Counted from the stretch's first letter, positions 1 through 9,734 are shown. The stretch: DNA of 37,945 bases from Cellvibrio mixtus subsp. mixtus J3-8 (GCF_000766945.1 NZ_KN266207.1:77951-115895); one strand, 5' to 3'. Numbers and translations: made by a program. Notes: generated by a model from the letters alone, not told the origin.

Positions 1-462
1 TTTTCGCAATTGCAAACACTGGGTGAAAGCGGAAAAAAAATTATCGCCCTGACGTTGATGGAAAGCCCGCAGCAGGCGCGCGAGGCGTTGGAAGCGGGTG
101 CGAGTGGTTACGTGCATTACCTGGCGGTACCGATGGTATTGGAGCAAGTGGCGCAAGTGGTGGCAGCTGGCGGTATGTGGTTGGGTGCAGATTTGATGCG
201 GCAATTGGTATTGGCTACCGCGCGCATTTTACCTGTCACACCAGCAAAACCGGTTAACGGAACCAGGGTGGATTTATCACAACTCACCAGCCGTGAGCTT
301 GCTGTCGCGGAATTGGTTGCTGCTGGCAAAACCAATAAAGAAGTCGCGCGTGAACTGGATATTACCGAGCGCACAGTAAAAGCCCATCTAGGTTCTGCGT
401 TCGATAAGTTGAAAGTGCGTGATCGCTTGCATTTGGTACTGGTTATGGCGGGGAATACATAA
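1..462 (+). CDS. Response regulator with LuxR-type HTH, C-terminal part (5' end outside window)
   Basis: The reading frame is open from base 1, so the start and the phospho-acceptor half of the receiver domain lie upstream of the window. What remains is the end of a REC domain (a beta strand reading KIIALTLMES, then EAGASGYVHYLA) followed by a LuxR/GerE helix-turn-helix (LTSRELAVAELVAAGKTNKE through ERTVKAHLGSAFDKL). The family binds DNA as phosphorylation-controlled dimers. The position after the GYV motif, usually Lys in receivers, is not Lys here, so control may be atypical, but the missing half prevents a judgement. It is co-directional with the adhesin gene that starts 191 bases downstream, so it could regulate that gene; this is inferred from position only. 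The TTG at base 10 is not a credible start, because homologous receiver sequence continues upstream of it. Confidence 0.85.
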   Translation, partial: FSQLQTLGESGKKIIALTLMESPQQAREALEAGASGYVHYLAVPMVLEQVAQVVAAGGMWLGADLMRQLVLATARILPVTPAKPVNGTRVDLSQLTSRELAVAELVAAGKTNKEVARELDITERTVKAHLGSAFDKLKVRDRLHLVLVMAGNT

Positions 463-653
463 TTGATCGCCGCTAGATGGCGCTTAAAACTTTTTTATTG
501 AAATTCACTTCATCCTATTCATTATTCTTTTAAGGCAATAAAAAAAATCTCTTTATTGTCCTTTGGTCCAATGGCGCATTTATCTTCGCAAACTAGACTG
601 CACATCATACCTTTAATGTGATTTTGTTCACGTTCATCCTGTGGAGTCTATCG
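463..653 (+). promoter_or_regulatory. Leader region of the adhesin gene
   Basis: This AT-rich gap lies between the regulator and the adhesin. It holds a weak CGCC/GGCG hairpin just after the regulator stop (about 468-482), followed by a T-rich run that might terminate transcription. It also holds an AT-only-type inverted repeat, CAATAAA at 536-542 and TTTATTG at 552-558. GGAG at 642-645 is a good ribosome binding site for the ATG at 654. No c-di-GMP riboswitch consensus was seen. The promoter itself could not be fixed. Confidence 0.35.
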
Positions 654-3600
654 ATGAGTAATGCCGTTGCTACAGTTGCGTTTCTTCAAGGCCAAGCCTG
701 GGCTAAATCACCGGATGGCAGCTTGCGTCCCTTAACCGTGGGCAGCACCCTGAATGCGGATGAGGTTCTTGTAACTGCCCAGGGCGCCCAGGTGCAGCTG
801 GATTTCGGTAATGGCGAACCTATCCAGGTGAGTGGCGGGCTGGAAGTGGCGATGAGCCGCGATTTTAGTAACAACACCGCAACTGATACTGATGAAGCGG
901 CATTGAATGATGCCAGTGTGCAAGAAGCCCTGACTGTTTTGGAGCAAGGGGGAGACCTTTTGGAGGCGTTGGAAGAAACGGCTGCCGGTGAATCCGGTGG
1001 TGGCACTTCCGATGGTTCCCACGATTTTGTGCGATTGACACGCATCATCGAACAAACGGACCCGCAATCGTTTGATTATCAAAATGCCTCGACCAACACC
1101 GACACGACTGTTCAAACCGACGGTAACCCGGTGGCTTATATCAATCGCGCACCATCAGTAACTGACCAAACCCTGGCGGCGACGGAAGATGAACCCCTTC
1201 GTGGCCAGGTAATCGCCTCGGATATTGAGGGCGATAGCATTACTTACACACTGACAACCCCTGCTACCAACGGCGTTGTAGTTCTGGACCCGGTTACCGG
1301 TCAATTTACCTTTACCCCCGCGCCTAACTACAGCGGCAGCGATAGTTTTGTAGTGACTGTGACCGATAGCCGCGGTAATTCAAGTACTACAACTATCAAC
1401 CTGAACATTGGGGCCGTGAATGATGCGCCCACTACTAGTGACGTCAACCTCACTACGGATGAAGACACGCCAGTAGCCGGACAGGTTATCGCCAGCGACA
1501 TCGAAGGCGATACGTTGACGTACACAATTTCCGGCCAGCCTGCCAACGGTACCGTGACCCTGAATCCGGCAACGGGCGGTTTCGTTTATACCCCTAATGC
1601 GAATTACAACGGTAGCGACAGTTTTGTGGTAACTGTGAGTGATGGTAAGGGTGGTACCACCACCAGCACGGTGCGTATCGGTGTAACCCCCGTTAATGAT
1701 GCGCCCACCAGCAGCGACCAGAACCTGGTGACTGCTGAAGACACGCCAATTAATGGCCGGGTAGTCGCGGCTGATGTCGATGGCGATACCCTTGGTTATA
1801 CCATTTCTGGCCAGCCGACCAGTGGCACCGTCACCATCAATGCGGCGACAGGTGAATTTGTTTATACCCCTAACGCGAACTACAACGGTAGCGATAGTTT
1901 TGTGGTCACGATTAGCGATGGCAATGGCGGTATTACCTCCAGCACCATCAATATTGGTGTAACGCCAGTTAATGATGCCCCGGTTAGCAACGACCAAAAC
2001 CTGACAACCGCAGAAGACACACCTCTGAATGGCCAGGTGGTAGCAACTGACGTTGACGGCGATACCCTGGCGTACATCGTTTCTGGCCAACCTGCGAATG
2101 GCACGGTTACATTGAACCCGGTCACAGGCGGTTTTGTGTACACCCCAAATGCCAATTACAACGGCAGCGATAGCTTTGTCGTCACCATTAGCGATGGCAA
2201 TGGTGGCACTGTTACCAGCCGCATCAATATTGGTGTAACGCCTGTCAATGATGCGCCTGTATCCAGCGATGTCAGCTTGATTACACCAGAAGATATCCCC
2301 GTTTCCGGCCAGGTCAATGCCACAGATATCGACGGCGATACCCTCAGCTTTACCGTAACCGGTTCACCCGCTAACGGTAGCGTAGTGCTAAATGCAGGCA
2401 CCGGAAGCTTTACCTACACCCCGAATGCGAATTACAACGGTAGCGATTCTTTTGTTGTCACCATCAGTGATGGCAAAGGTGGTACGACCACCAGCCTGGT
2501 GACTATTGGTGTAACGCCGGTGAATGATGCACCGGTGGCAAGCAACCTGAACCTCAATACCAATGAAAATACCGCTGTTAATGGTGCCATCAGTGCCAGT
2601 GATGCGGATGGGGATACTTTATCGTTCCTGGTATCCGGTGCTCCGGCCAACGGCACAGTCGTATTAAATGCAGCCACCGGCACTTTCGTCTATACGCCGA
2701 ACGCCGGTTACAGTGGCAGCGACAGCTTTTTGGTTACCATCAGTGATGGTAAGGGTGGTACTACCACCAGCCTGGTTTCCATTGGTGTGGCCGCTGTTAA
2801 CCATGCACCGACAGCGGCAGCTGACACAGCCAGTACCGATGAGGGTACCGCGGTGACTATCGCTGTGCGCGCTAATGATACTGACCCGGATGGCGATAGC
2901 CTGAAAGTTACTGGTGTGACCCAGGGCGCCAACGGCTCTGTAATAATTGATGCGGTCACCGGCAACCCGATTTACACACCCGATGCCGGTTTTGTGGGTA
3001 CCGATAATTTCACTTACACCATCGACGATGGCAATGGCGGTACTGATACTGCCGTGGTGACCGTGACTGTTAATGCCGTACTGCCGACTAATAATGCTCC
3101 GGTGGCGAGCGCCGATATTATCGATGTTGCTGAAGGCGGAACTATCTCTTCGCTGAGAGGCGGAGCTACCAGCGTGTTGGCGAACGACTCTGATGTCGAT
3201 GGCGATCCATTGACTGCTGTATTGGTTTCCGGTCCCGCCAACGGCACCTTAACCTTCCATGCCAACGGTGAGTTCACTTACGTCCATAACGGCAGTGAAA
3301 CTACCACTGACAGTTTCACCTACAAAGTTAACGATGGCACTGTTGACGGCAACACCGTTACCGTCAACATCAATGTTGCGCCTGTTAATGACGCGCCGGT
3401 ATCGGTTGCGGATAAGATCAAAGTCGTTGAGGGTGGCACGGCCACGGTACTGGATATCACCGGTGCAACCAGCGTATTGGCAAATGACAGTGATGCGGAA
3501 GGAAACACATTGACCGCGGTGCTGGTTACTGGTCCAACCAATGGCACTCTGACGTTGAATGCCAATGGCACTTTCAGTTATACCCACAATGGCAGTGAAA

Positions 3601-6600
3601 CCACCAGTGACAGTTTCACTTACAGGGCTAACGATGGCACAACTAACGGCAATATTGTGACTGTCATTATTGAGATAACACCGGTAAATGATGCCCCGGT
3701 TGCCAATAATGACACTGTGACGGTACTCGAAGATGGCTCTGTTACTGTTGCAGTTCGCTCCAATGATACCGACGCTGAAGGCGATCCTCTCACTGTAAAT
3801 TCGGTAACCCAGGGGGCAAACGGTTCGGTAGTGATTGATGCGGTTACCGGCAACCCCATTTATACACCCAATGCCGGTTTCTCTGGCACAGACAGCTTTA
3901 CCTACACTGTTCGTGATCCTGCCGGTGCTGTATCAAATACCGCGACTGTGACGGTCACGGTTACTTCTGTAAACCATGCGCCGGTTGCCGTCCCGGATAC
4001 CTTTACTGTCAGTGAAGGCGGTACCCTGAGCGGTGCCAGTGCGAATGTGTTGACCAATGATAGCGATGCAGACGGCAATACGTTAACTGCGATTCTTGTC
4101 ACGGGTCCGACTAACGGTACTTTGGTGCTTAATGCCAACGGTCAATTCACCTATGTCCATAACGGCAGTGAAACTACGAATGACAGCTTTACTTACAAGG
4201 TCAATGACGGCACTGTGGACGGTAATACCGTCACTGTCACTATCAACGTGACGCCGGTGAATGATGCTCCACAAACCAATGCTGCTGTCGGTACAGGTAA
4301 TGAAGATTCCCTGGTCACCATTACACTTTCCGGTTCTGATGTTGATGGCAGTGTAGCCGGTTACGTCATCAAAACCCTGCCGGCCAATGGTGTGTTGTAC
4401 AGCGATTCCCTGATGACTACCCCCATCAGTGCGGGCGATCTGGTTACAGGCCCTGTTTACTTTATGCCCAATGCCAACTGGAATGGCACCGCTACTTTCG
4501 ATTATGCCGCACGCGACAATCTGGGCCTTGAAGATCCAACACCAGCCACAGCAACCATTACCGTCAATCCGGTAGCAGATCCCGCGGTTTTGGGGGCTGG
4601 TACGGGCAGTGTGAAAGAGGATACACCGGCGCAAACCACCGCATCAGGTACCTTGAGTATTATCGATCCGGACGCTGGCGAACAAGCTTTCCAGGCACAA
4701 ACCAACGTTCCCGGTACTTATGGTTCTTTTTCTGTTAACGCGTCTGGTTCCTGGGTATATACCCTCGACAATACCAGGCCGGCGGTACAAGCATTAAAAG
4801 AGGGTGAAACCAAAACCGAAACCTTCACTGTAGCCAGTATCGATGGTACGACGACCAGTGTTGTTATCACTGTAAATGGCACTAACGATGGCCCGGTGGC
4901 GGCCGCTGATGCCGCCAGTGTGAACCAGAATGCGACCTTAACCCTGACACCGGCGCAACTGCTGGCTAACGATACCGATACAGACGGGGATTCCCTTTCT
5001 CTCGTTTCCGTACAAGGGGCAGTTAACGGCACAGTCAAAATTGACGGGGGCAATGTAGTATTCACCCCGACACCGGGTTATCACGGTCCTGCGTCGTTCA
5101 CTTACACCATTAGCGATGGTCACAGCACCGCTACCGCAACCACTAATGTAACTGTGCAAAAACTTAATTCCCCGCCGGTTGCGAATGATGATAGCGGCGC
5201 CGGTTCGGCGGTTAACCATGGCTTATTTTCCGAGTACTATTCCTACCGCCAGGGTACCGATGGCCCGAACCTGGATAATCTTGCCCAGGTGCTTTCGTTT
5301 ATCAGCAGCCATGCTGCAACGGCGACCTTCACCACAACCCGTCTCGATTACAACGTTGGCAATGTCTTTAATAATGGTTTGGGTTTCGGTAATAACTTAC
5401 AGACTTTTTTGGGCAGTGATGCGGCGAGCCTGACTAATGATCCGGCGAGCTCTTCCGATGCAATTATTCGCATGCGCGGTTTTGTGGAACTGGCACCGGG
5501 AACTTACAACTTCAAGGTTTACTCGGACGATGGTTATCAAATCAAAGTGGACGGCGTAGTTGTTGCTGAAGTCACCACTAACCAAACTCCGACCTCCACT
5601 ACACACACCCAATTCACTATCGCAACGGGTGGCGTGCATACATTGGAGATTGTTTATTGGGATCAAGGTTGGAACGCTGTATTCTCGGCCGAGCTCAGCG
5701 ATAACGCGGGTGTAACCTATAAGCCATTCTCAAATTATTCCAGCCATCATGCGGCAATAATGAATGTGGTGGAAGATATTCCGCTCTCCATTCCTGCCAG
5801 CAGCCTGTTGGCCAATGACACCGATGCAGATGGCGATACCCTGAGTATCCTCAGCGTGCAGGGAGCGGTTAACGGCACCGTTGCACTGGTTGGGGGGAAT
5901 GTCGTATTTACGCCGGCAAGTAACTACAACGGTGCGGCTTCTTTCACATATACCATTACCGATGGCAAGGGCGGCATGGCGACAGCAACGGTCAATTTGC
6001 AAGTTACACCCGTGAACGATGCACCGGTGGCGGTTAACGACACCGCGCTGATGGCGCAAAATGGGACCCTTTCAATTCCTGTTTCAACATTGCTGGCAAA
6101 TGATTCTGACCCTGAAGGTTATGTATTGACCATCGCCAGTGTACAGGAAGCCGTGAACGGTACTGTTAGTTTGTCGGGTTCACATGTCATATTTACGCCA
6201 ACCACCGGCTTTGAAGGTGTAGCGCGCTTTACCTACACCGTTGCCGATCAGGAAGGGCTTACCTCCAAGGCGACAGTTAATGTCACTGTGGGTTCTGCCA
6301 GCACGCCGTCAGTTGTTGTCAGTAAGTCCCTGGTGGCGATTGCCCATGGCACGGGTGGTACCAGTGTGAAATTCCCTATCACTACCAAACTGGTGGATAC
6401 CGACGGTTCCGAATCGCTTTCTATCAAAATTAGCAATGTGCCGACCGGTGTGAGCTTCAATGCCGGGGTCAACCTGGGGGGCGGTGTATGGCAATTCACT
6501 GAGGCGGATTTACCGAACCTGACGTTGAATTTGCCGGGCTCTTACACCACCAACGCAACCCATCTTACGGTGCAAGTCACATCCACCGAGGTCAATGGCG

Positions 6601-7340
6601 GCGCTACGGCGTCGGTATCGTCAGTAGTAACCTTGAAGGCGGGCTACACCACAGTAGATATCACCACTACTGAACATGGCAGCTACACCGGCAGTTCTGC
6701 CAATGAATATATCCAGGGCGGCAATGGTAATAACACCATCAACGGTAGCAATGGCAATAACATCATTAACGGCGGTGCCGGCGATGACAACCTGAGTGCA
6801 GGCAGCGGTTCGGATATTATTAATGGTGGCAGCGGTAATGACACTATCAACGCTGGCAGTGGTTCAGATCATATTTCCGGTGGTTCTGGCAATGACCTCC
6901 TGAAAGGTGGCGATGCCGGTGAGAACTTTGTGGATGTATTCGTGTGGTCACTGGGCGATCAAGGTGCGGCTGGAACCCCGGCGGTCGATACTATCCAGAA
7001 TTTTTCCACCGCAGCAGCGAGTACGAATGGCGTCGGTGGGGACGTGTTAGACCTGCGTGATTTGCTACAAGGTGAATCTGTCGGTGCTTCTAATGGCGCA
7101 GGCAATTTAGCCAACTATCTCCATTTTGAAGTTTCTGGCAGCAACACTATTATCCATATCAGCCATACGGGTGGATTTGGTGCGGATTCGCACAGCGTTG
7201 GCGGTAGTTACACCAGCACTGCAGAGACGCAGCAAATTGTATTGGAAGGCGTAAACCTCCAAAGCACATACTCTGGGGCAACAACTGACCAGCAAATTAT
7301 TACCCAGTTGCTCAACAACAATAAGTTGATCACTGATTAA
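654..7340 (+). CDS. Giant LapA-type RTX adhesin (retention module, cadherin-like repeats, VCBS, PA14, type 1 secretion signal)
   Basis: This surface adhesin of about 2,228 residues is expected to be exported by a type 1 secretion system and held in the outer membrane. ATG 654 is chosen over an upstream GTG (618) because GGAG precedes it by 7 bases and the protein then begins MSNAVATVAFLQGQAW, the form of a LapA retention module. The retention module spans about residues 1-140 and carries T-A-A-G at 109-112, the LapG protease site. Next come about 12 cadherin-like repeats with DxDGD calcium-type linkers, the first six being very alike. They are followed by a VCBS-like repeat (about 4578-4890), a further repeat, a PA14 domain (about 5217-5720), two more repeats, irregular RTX nonapeptides (6718-6918; GSGNDTINA type) and a C-terminal T1SS domain. 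No ABC exporter, adaptor or TolC gene dedicated to it lies in the window. The leftward lapG-lapD pair nearby should control its release. The family call is firm; the ligand is unknown. Confidence 0.93.
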   Translation: MSNAVATVAFLQGQAWAKSPDGSLRPLTVGSTLNADEVLVTAQGAQVQLDFGNGEPIQVSGGLEVAMSRDFSNNTATDTDEAALNDASVQEALTVLEQGGDLLEALEETAAGESGGGTSDGSHDFVRLTRIIEQTDPQSFDYQNASTNTDTTVQTDGNPVAYINRAPSVTDQTLAATEDEPLRGQVIASDIEGDSITYTLTTPATNGVVVLDPVTGQFTFTPAPNYSGSDSFVVTVTDSRGNSSTTTINLNIGAVNDAPTTSDVNLTTDEDTPVAGQVIASDIEGDTLTYTISGQPANGTVTLNPATGGFVYTPNANYNGSDSFVVTVSDGKGGTTTSTVRIGVTPVNDAPTSSDQNLVTAEDTPINGRVVAADVDGDTLGYTISGQPTSGTVTINAATGEFVYTPNANYNGSDSFVVTISDGNGGITSSTINIGVTPVNDAPVSNDQNLTTAEDTPLNGQVVATDVDGDTLAYIVSGQPANGTVTLNPVTGGFVYTPNANYNGSDSFVVTISDGNGGTVTSRINIGVTPVNDAPVSSDVSLITPEDIPVSGQVNATDIDGDTLSFTVTGSPANGSVVLNAGTGSFTYTPNANYNGSDSFVVTISDGKGGTTTSLVTIGVTPVNDAPVASNLNLNTNENTAVNGAISASDADGDTLSFLVSGAPANGTVVLNAATGTFVYTPNAGYSGSDSFLVTISDGKGGTTTSLVSIGVAAVNHAPTAAADTASTDEGTAVTIAVRANDTDPDGDSLKVTGVTQGANGSVIIDAVTGNPIYTPDAGFVGTDNFTYTIDDGNGGTDTAVVTVTVNAVLPTNNAPVASADIIDVAEGGTISSLRGGATSVLANDSDVDGDPLTAVLVSGPANGTLTFHANGEFTYVHNGSETTTDSFTYKVNDGTVDGNTVTVNINVAPVNDAPVSVADKIKVVEGGTATVLDITGATSVLANDSDAEGNTLTAVLVTGPTNGTLTLNANGTFSYTHNGSETTSDSFTYRANDGTTNGNIVTVIIEITPVNDAPVANNDTVTVLEDGSVTVAVRSNDTDAEGDPLTVNSVTQGANGSVVIDAVTGNPIYTPNAGFSGTDSFTYTVRDPAGAVSNTATVTVTVTSVNHAPVAVPDTFTVSEGGTLSGASANVLTNDSDADGNTLTAILVTGPTNGTLVLNANGQFTYVHNGSETTNDSFTYKVNDGTVDGNTVTVTINVTPVNDAPQTNAAVGTGNEDSLVTITLSGSDVDGSVAGYVIKTLPANGVLYSDSLMTTPISAGDLVTGPVYFMPNANWNGTATFDYAARDNLGLEDPTPATATITVNPVADPAVLGAGTGSVKEDTPAQTTASGTLSIIDPDAGEQAFQAQTNVPGTYGSFSVNASGSWVYTLDNTRPAVQALKEGETKTETFTVASIDGTTTSVVITVNGTNDGPVAAADAASVNQNATLTLTPAQLLANDTDTDGDSLSLVSVQGAVNGTVKIDGGNVVFTPTPGYHGPASFTYTISDGHSTATATTNVTVQKLNSPPVANDDSGAGSAVNHGLFSEYYSYRQGTDGPNLDNLAQVLSFISSHAATATFTTTRLDYNVGNVFNNGLGFGNNLQTFLGSDAASLTNDPASSSDAIIRMRGFVELAPGTYNFKVYSDDGYQIKVDGVVVAEVTTNQTPTSTTHTQFTIATGGVHTLEIVYWDQGWNAVFSAELSDNAGVTYKPFSNYSSHHAAIMNVVEDIPLSIPASSLLANDTDADGDTLSILSVQGAVNGTVALVGGNVVFTPASNYNGAASFTYTITDGKGGMATATVNLQVTPVNDAPVAVNDTALMAQNGTLSIPVSTLLANDSDPEGYVLTIASVQEAVNGTVSLSGSHVIFTPTTGFEGVARFTYTVADQEGLTSKATVNVTVGSASTPSVVVSKSLVAIAHGTGGTSVKFPITTKLVDTDGSESLSIKISNVPTGVSFNAGVNLGGGVWQFTEADLPNLTLNLPGSYTTNATHLTVQVTSTEVNGGATASVSSVVTLKAGYTTVDITTTEHGSYTGSSANEYIQGGNGNNTINGSNGNNIINGGAGDDNLSAGSGSDIINGGSGNDTINAGSGSDHISGGSGNDLLKGGDAGENFVDVFVWSLGDQGAAGTPAVDTIQNFSTAAASTNGVGGDVLDLRDLLQGESVGASNGAGNLANYLHFEVSGSNTIIHISHTGGFGADSHSVGGSYTSTAETQQIVLEGVNLQSTYSGATTDQQIITQLLNNNKLITD
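978..989 (+). other. Predicted LapG cleavage site (T-A-A-G) in the adhesin
   Basis: Codons ACG GCT GCC GGT encode T109-A110-A111-G112. In the Pseudomonas fluorescens LapA system, LapG cuts between the two alanines of such a motif just after the N-terminal retention plug. Position, motif and flanking helix (EALEE before, ESGGG after) all match, and a lapG gene is present in the window. Confidence 0.82.
1143..2798 (+). repeat. Six in-frame tandem repeats of exactly 276 bp in the adhesin gene
   Basis: The N-D/R-A-P junction codons start at 1143, 1419, 1695, 1971, 2247, 2523 and 2799, so six consecutive units each measure exactly 276 bp (92 residues). Units share NANYNGSDSFVVT-type cores and a DGKGG/DGNGG turn. 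Later repeats (2799 onward) are more divergent and of differing length. Such arrays usually expand and contract by recombination between copies. Confidence 0.9.
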
Positions 7341-7375
7341 TAAGTGGCAATTAATCGCTTGTGATAATTGAATGG

Positions 7376-7405
7376 AAAAATCCCGCGTTACGGCGGGATT
7401 TTTTT
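7376..7405 (+). terminator. Rho-independent terminator of the adhesin gene
   Basis: The stem TCCCGC (7381-7386) pairs with GCGGGA (7393-7398). It is flanked by an A run before and a T run after, 36 bases beyond the adhesin stop. The next gene's ribosome binding site begins only at about 7406. Confidence 0.85.
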
Positions 7406-7417
7406 AGCGGGGGCTGT

Positions 7418-7747
7418 ATGTACGTAAAGCGTAACCACAACGGAGAAGTTGTTGCCGTGAGTAAGCAAGCCGGCCAGGATTTTAGCGAGCAAATTGCAGG
7501 CGATGCGCCGGAGTTGCTGCAATTTATCCAGGGGGAAAAAACTGCTGAGCAATTAGCGCTGGAACAAACTGACCAGACTATGGCGCGGGTATTGGAAGAT
7601 GTGGTGAATTTGTTAGTGGAGCAAGGCGTGATCCGATTTACGGATTTACCGGAAGCTGCGCAAAATAAATTGCTTACCCGCCGTGAGTTGCGGGGCAAGC
7701 GCCAAAGCGTTTATTTGCTGGATGATGGTGACCAACTGCATTTATAA
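7418..7747 (+). CDS. Small conserved protein of the 'tryptophan synthase subunit beta-like' annotation group
   Basis: This 109-residue protein starts MYVKRNHNGEVVAVSK and contains VIRFTDLPEAAQNKLL, a segment familiar from short Pseudomonas proteins usually labelled 'tryptophan synthase subunit beta like'. That label does not imply enzyme activity: the protein is far too short and has no PLP-binding site. ATG 7418 is preceded by AGCGGGGG. The upstream in-frame start at 7361 is rejected because it would translate through the adhesin terminator. The protein is acidic, probably cytoplasmic, with no signal peptide or membrane segment. It lies between terminators at both ends, so it is probably a single transcription unit unrelated to adhesin export. 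Function unknown. Confidence 0.8.
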   Translation: MYVKRNHNGEVVAVSKQAGQDFSEQIAGDAPELLQFIQGEKTAEQLALEQTDQTMARVLEDVVNLLVEQGVIRFTDLPEAAQNKLLTRRELRGKRQSVYLLDDGDQLHL

Positions 7748-7787
7748 ATCACAGTTGTATTAATAATTCGATGAGTGTTTTCTACTC

Positions 7788-7826
7788 AAAAAAATCCCGC
7801 CATATGCTCTGGCGGGATTTTTTTTT
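7788..7826. terminator. Bidirectional terminator between the small gene and lapD
   Basis: ATCCCGCC and GGCGGGAT (stem ending 7801, restarting 7811) are flanked by A and T runs on both sides, with a 9-base loop. It serves the rightward gene ending at 7747 and the leftward lapD ending at 7830. Confidence 0.88.
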
Positions 7827-7829
7827 CAA

Positions 7830-9734
7830 TTAACTAATATGGGTTCCGGTTAAACCATCCATACCAACTTTCAATAACACCACTTGTTCGTCATCATTGC
7901 TAACCCCTTCGGCAATAATTTGAATTCCCAGCGAGTGCGCAAGGGTACACAAGCTCTGTACAAAACTCTGGCTACTGGTGTTTGAATCAATTGAGCGCGT
8001 AATCGCTGCATCCAGTTTCAAATAATGTAAACCCATATCCTGTAATTTGCTGAATTGGGTAAATTCCAATCCGACATGCTCTAATCCGACTCTACAGCCT
8101 AACGCGCGTAAACGAACAATAAATGCACGTAATTCTTCCAGATGACGCAACACACAAATTTCCGGGAATTCCAGCCACAATTTTTTTGCTTCAAGTGGGT
8201 TTTCGCTTAACAATGAAATTGCTTGCTCGCGAAACTGGGCATTACACAGCGAAAGCGCAGAAATATTGACAGCGAGATCCTGTTGGATGGACTTCGTTTG
8301 TTTAAGGGCCAGTTTTAAGACTGCCAGATCTATATTTGCCATCAAGCCCAAACGAACAGCCCACGGCATAAAATAACCGGCAGGGCGGTATTCATTATCC
8401 AGGCGCAAGCGAGCAGCTGTTTCCTGGTGCAATAATTTTCCTTCGGTATTTTTTACCGGAAAACTGGCCAGGCGAATTTCTTCTGCAGCCAGTGCCGTCT
8501 CAATACCACTGCGCCATTCACTGAGGTTGTGCTGGGTATAATCGCGTTGCTCGTCATGGGCTACTACTGCGCGGTTACCTTTAAGTTCTGCTTGCGCAAG
8601 GGCGCCGTCCAGTTTATGCATCACCTGGCTGGATTTTTCGCCGCTGGTAAAACTGCACAGCGCTAACGGTATGGCAATCTTGTCAAAACCCCCGGCAATC
8701 AATTGGAAATTTAATGTTTGTGAAATATCAGCACTTACAATATCAATGGGGGTGTCGGTGGGAATCAGTAAACAGAAGTCACTGCCATTCAAGCGCCCGG
8801 CGTGGGCGCCAGGAAATTTTTGGGCGAGGTCAGCAAATACACCGGCAATTGCACGCAGTAATTGGTCGACCTGGTTATGCCCTAACTGCTGGTTGAGCTC
8901 TTGTAACATCATGACTCTGGCGAGTGCCAGAATACCGCGCTTTTCAGCATCTTCGCGCGTCAGTTGTACTTCCAGCAAATTTAAAAAGTGGGTGCGGTTT
9001 GTCAAGCCGGTCAATCGGTCTGTTTGCGAATCGCGGCGCAGTAACTCCAATTGCCTCGCTTCTTTTTCCAGCATGTGTTTAACGCTGGTGGAAAGTGTAT
9101 TCATCGCGCGTACCAAGCGCTGGAATTCTTTGGTTTTAGGTTCTTGCGACACAATAAAACGACGCTCACTAATGGCCTCCGCTTGATCGACAACCACATC
9201 CAGTGGGCGCGAAATATATTTCAGGATCAAGCTGCCAATCACACCGCTGATCAAAGTAACAAATACAAACCAGTCAATTAAATTGCGTGTGTTTTTCCAT
9301 AAGGCTTCCAGGGCGAAACGCGAATGACTTTTTAAAATCAATGTACCGGCTTGTTGCCAGCCATCTTGTACCTGTGCGATCCCGGGGGCTGCATTAAGCT
9401 TTACTTTTTTGGCAAACCATTCCGGAACTGTGTCGATCTTTTCATTTTCAAAATTGCGCGCAACAATCGGATTCTTGTTGGCATCTTGAAAAATAATGTA
9501 TTCATAATGGCCGGAATCAAACTGGGCTGTAATTAACAACTCCAATGTCACAGCATCTTTTTCCGGTAATTGCGAAATCGATAACGCCAGTGAGTTGGCG
9601 TTATCAATATTTTTTAATCGCAATTGCTCCTCCAGGTAGGTTTTTGCGGTAAGCGTACTGATTGCAAAATTACCGCCCAACACCAGTAGCAGCATGGTAA
9701 TGATGCCAATCCACAATTGTTTTATTAGTGACAT
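7830..9734 (-). CDS. lapD: LapD-type c-di-GMP receptor with degenerate GGDEF and EAL domains
   Basis: This 634-residue inner-membrane protein has a first membrane segment at about residues 5-27, a periplasmic output domain at about 28-152, a second membrane segment at about 153-172, a HAMP linker at about 173-225, then GGDEF-like and EAL-like domains. Both catalytic motifs are lost: GGDEF reads NGSDF (316-320) and the EAL glutamate motif reads ETA (438-440). As in LapD, this implies sensing of c-di-GMP rather than making or degrading it. In the known system, c-di-GMP binding by the EAL-like domain lets the periplasmic domain hold LapG and so spares the adhesin. W106 in PEWF may be the counterpart of the LapD tryptophan that contacts LapG. 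It lies 49 bases after lapG in the same direction, so the two are probably one operon, convergent with the adhesin side. Confidence 0.92.
   Translation of the reverse strand: MSLIKQLWIGIITMLLLVLGGNFAISTLTAKTYLEEQLRLKNIDNANSLALSISQLPEKDAVTLELLITAQFDSGHYEYIIFQDANKNPIVARNFENEKIDTVPEWFAKKVKLNAAPGIAQVQDGWQQAGTLILKSHSRFALEALWKNTRNLIDWFVFVTLISGVIGSLILKYISRPLDVVVDQAEAISERRFIVSQEPKTKEFQRLVRAMNTLSTSVKHMLEKEARQLELLRRDSQTDRLTGLTNRTHFLNLLEVQLTREDAEKRGILALARVMMLQELNQQLGHNQVDQLLRAIAGVFADLAQKFPGAHAGRLNGSDFCLLIPTDTPIDIVSADISQTLNFQLIAGGFDKIAIPLALCSFTSGEKSSQVMHKLDGALAQAELKGNRAVVAHDEQRDYTQHNLSEWRSGIETALAAEEIRLASFPVKNTEGKLLHQETAARLRLDNEYRPAGYFMPWAVRLGLMANIDLAVLKLALKQTKSIQQDLAVNISALSLCNAQFREQAISLLSENPLEAKKLWLEFPEICVLRHLEELRAFIVRLRALGCRVGLEHVGLEFTQFSKLQDMGLHYLKLDAAITRSIDSNTSSQSFVQSLCTLAHSLGIQIIAEGVSNDDEQVVLLKVGMDGLTGTHIS

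Noticed and set aside
618-653. Upstream GTG start for the adhesin, adding a hydrophobic 12-residue extension
   Set aside because: It would resemble part of a signal peptide, but LapA-type proteins have none; the ATG at 654 has the better ribosome binding site and the family N-terminus.
686-7295. Many antisense and alternate-frame open frames across the adhesin gene
   Set aside because: They recur with the 276-bp repeat, lack ribosome binding sites and encode low-complexity strings; they are shadows of the repeat codons.
7361-7417. Upstream start for the small conserved protein
   Set aside because: The extra codons lie inside the adhesin terminator; ATG 7418 has its own ribosome binding site and the family N-terminus.
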